A stretch of DNA of 6,522 nucleotides from Bacteroidota bacterium (GTDB lineage Bacteria > Bacteroidota > Bacteroidia > Bacteroidales > B39-G9): the NCBI GenBank assembly GCA_030592465.1, contig JAUVJB010000175.1:1-6522 (forward strand). Direction: 5' to 3'. This document shows, in pieces, positions 5,596 through 6,522 of the stretch. Every line of letters begins with the position of its first letter. Positions within the stretch are counted from its first letter, which is position 1. The position numbers were made by a program, and so were the translations under genes. The notes beneath the pieces are model-generated. The model was given only the letters and a program-made list of their open reading frames with translations. It searched no databases and had not been told where the DNA came from.

Positions 5596-6360
5596 ATGAA
5601 AAAAACAGAACCGGAAATAAAAATCAATAATCTAAATGTCTTTCATGGTAATCATCATACTCTGAAAAATATAAACATTGAAGTGCCAAAACAAAAAATT
5701 ACTGTAGTTTTAGGTTCTTCAGGCTGTGGAAAAACTACATTGTTAAAATGTTTAAACCGACTTACTGATTTATATAACAACATAAAAGTTACAGGAGAAA
5801 TTACAATTAATAATGAAGACATTTTGCATTCTAAAAAAGATATTACAGAGATAAGACGTGAGATGGGATTGCTTTCACAAATGCCATATCCCTTGCCTAT
5901 GAATATTTATAATAATGTAGCTTATGGTCTAAGAATTAGTGGTAGGAAAAAAAAGAAATTTTTAAATAAACGTGTTGAATATTACCTTAAACAAGTCAAT
6001 TTGTGGGAAGAAGTTAAAGATAGATTAAAAGAGCCTGCTTCTTCATTATCATTAGGACAGCAACAACGCCTGTGCTTAGCGAGAGGATTAACTGTTGACC
6101 CTGACATAATCCTTGCCGATGAACCAACATCTGCATTAGACCCTGTGTCCAGCAATGCTATTGAAGAACGATTTATACAACTAAAACAATACTATACTAT
6201 CGTATTAGTTACTCATACTTTACGACAAGCCAAAAGATTAGCAGATTATGTTGTATTTATGTATCTTGGTGAAGTAATAGAACAAGGACCTGCTGACGAA
6301 TTCTTTAATAATCCTAAAATGGAAAGAACTAAATCTTATCTTAAAGGAACTTCTAATTAG
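5596..6360 (+). CDS. pstB: PstB, phosphate ABC importer ATPase
   Basis: The cytoplasmic ATPase that powers phosphate import, working as a dimer on the PstC-PstA channel. It has 254 residues, the normal size. Walker A is GSSGCGKT (40-47); the Q-loop is Q95 in LLSQMPYPLPMNIYNNVAYG, which carries the PstB-specific PxPxP-SIYxNVAYG-like pattern; the signature is LSLGQQQR (151-158) rather than LSGGQ; Walker B runs into ADEPTSALDP (174-183) with catalytic E176; the switch histidine is H207 in VTHTLRQAKR. The C-terminus (FMYLGEVIEQGP, then FFNNP) is typical of PstB. All catalytic residues are present, so it should be active. It is last in the visible operon; the phoU gene that often follows is not seen in the 162 bp to the window end. 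Confidence 0.96.
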   Translation: MKKTEPEIKINNLNVFHGNHHTLKNINIEVPKQKITVVLGSSGCGKTTLLKCLNRLTDLYNNIKVTGEITINNEDILHSKKDITEIRREMGLLSQMPYPLPMNIYNNVAYGLRISGRKKKKFLNKRVEYYLKQVNLWEEVKDRLKEPASSLSLGQQQRLCLARGLTVDPDIILADEPTSALDPVSSNAIEERFIQLKQYYTIVLVTHTLRQAKRLADYVVFMYLGEVIEQGPADEFFNNPKMERTKSYLKGTSN

Positions 6361-6374
6361 TGTCCATCCGTAAA

Positions 6375-6454
6375 GTCGTCATTACGAGCGAAAACGAAGT
6401 AATCTCAAATAAATAATTAGTTAATAATCAGATTGCTTTCCCGAGGCTTCAGCG
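6375..6454. repeat. Degenerate palindromic repeat after pstB
   Basis: The left arm, GTCATTACGAGCGAAAACGA then AGTAATCTC, and the right arm, AGATTGCTTTCCCGAGGCTT, recall the widespread GTCATTGCGAGC...AAGCAATCT palindromic intergenic repeat. Positions 6396-6405 pair with 6430-6439 (10 bp, including two G-T pairs) around a 24-base AT-rich loop. The outer arms no longer pair well, so the copy is decayed. It may stabilise or end the pst transcript, but there is no T-tract directly after the stem. Confidence 0.55.
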
Positions 6455-6460
6455 ATTTTC

Positions 6461-6486
6461 TATTGACTATTGATTATTGTCTATTG
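6461..6486. repeat. Imperfect 7-bp tandem repeat
   Basis: Successive units read TATTGAC, TATTGAT, TATTGTC and TATTG. It is non-coding, directly after the degenerate palindromic repeat, and has no evident role. The remaining bases to 6522 show no gene start that I can support. Confidence 0.6.
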
Positions 6487-6522
6487 CCCGCTAACACATT
6501 GGTTAATAGCTTTATAATTTTA

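Overview
The window is AT-rich chromosomal DNA, most likely from a member of the Bacteroidota. Four things point there: a near-consensus Bacteroidota promoter (TTTG, 20-bp spacer, TATCTTTG) in front of a toxin-antitoxin pair; weak or absent Shine-Dalgarno sequences with A-rich leaders before most other genes; a PstS of the type with a TRSDACGAA motif and an EF-hand-like loop; and intergenic spaces filled with short palindromic repeats.

Layout. Positions 1-247 hold a palindromic repeat that runs off the left edge and a stretch with no recognisable gene. Positions 248-815, minus strand, carry a two-gene type II toxin-antitoxin operon: a ribbon-helix-helix antitoxin followed by an overlapping MazF/PemK-type toxin. 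Positions 816-1369 contain the promoter of that operon, a second copy of the palindromic repeat island and the leader of the next gene. From 1370 to 6360, plus strand, lie five genes: an outer-membrane porin-like beta-barrel, then pstS, pstC, pstA and pstB, a complete high-affinity phosphate ABC importer. Positions 6361-6522 hold a degenerate palindromic repeat and a 7-bp tandem repeat. No phoU and no phosphate-sensing regulator gene lies in the window.

How the genes work together. The barrel probably lets phosphate or another anion cross the outer membrane. The lipoprotein PstS binds phosphate in the periplasm, the PstC-PstA heterodimer forms the inner-membrane channel, and PstB hydrolyses ATP to drive uptake. 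pstC and pstA are 4 bp apart and pstA and pstB 19 bp apart, so these three are surely cotranscribed. pstS is 53 bp upstream of pstC, and the porin is 291 bp upstream of pstS, so the porin may be a separate transcription unit.

I do not see a new defence or mobile system here. The most unusual structure is in the repeats. Two copies of a roughly 160-bp element flank the toxin-antitoxin pair. Their outer flanks match in direct orientation, but their cores, bounded in the second copy by 11-bp inverted repeats, match only in inverted orientation.
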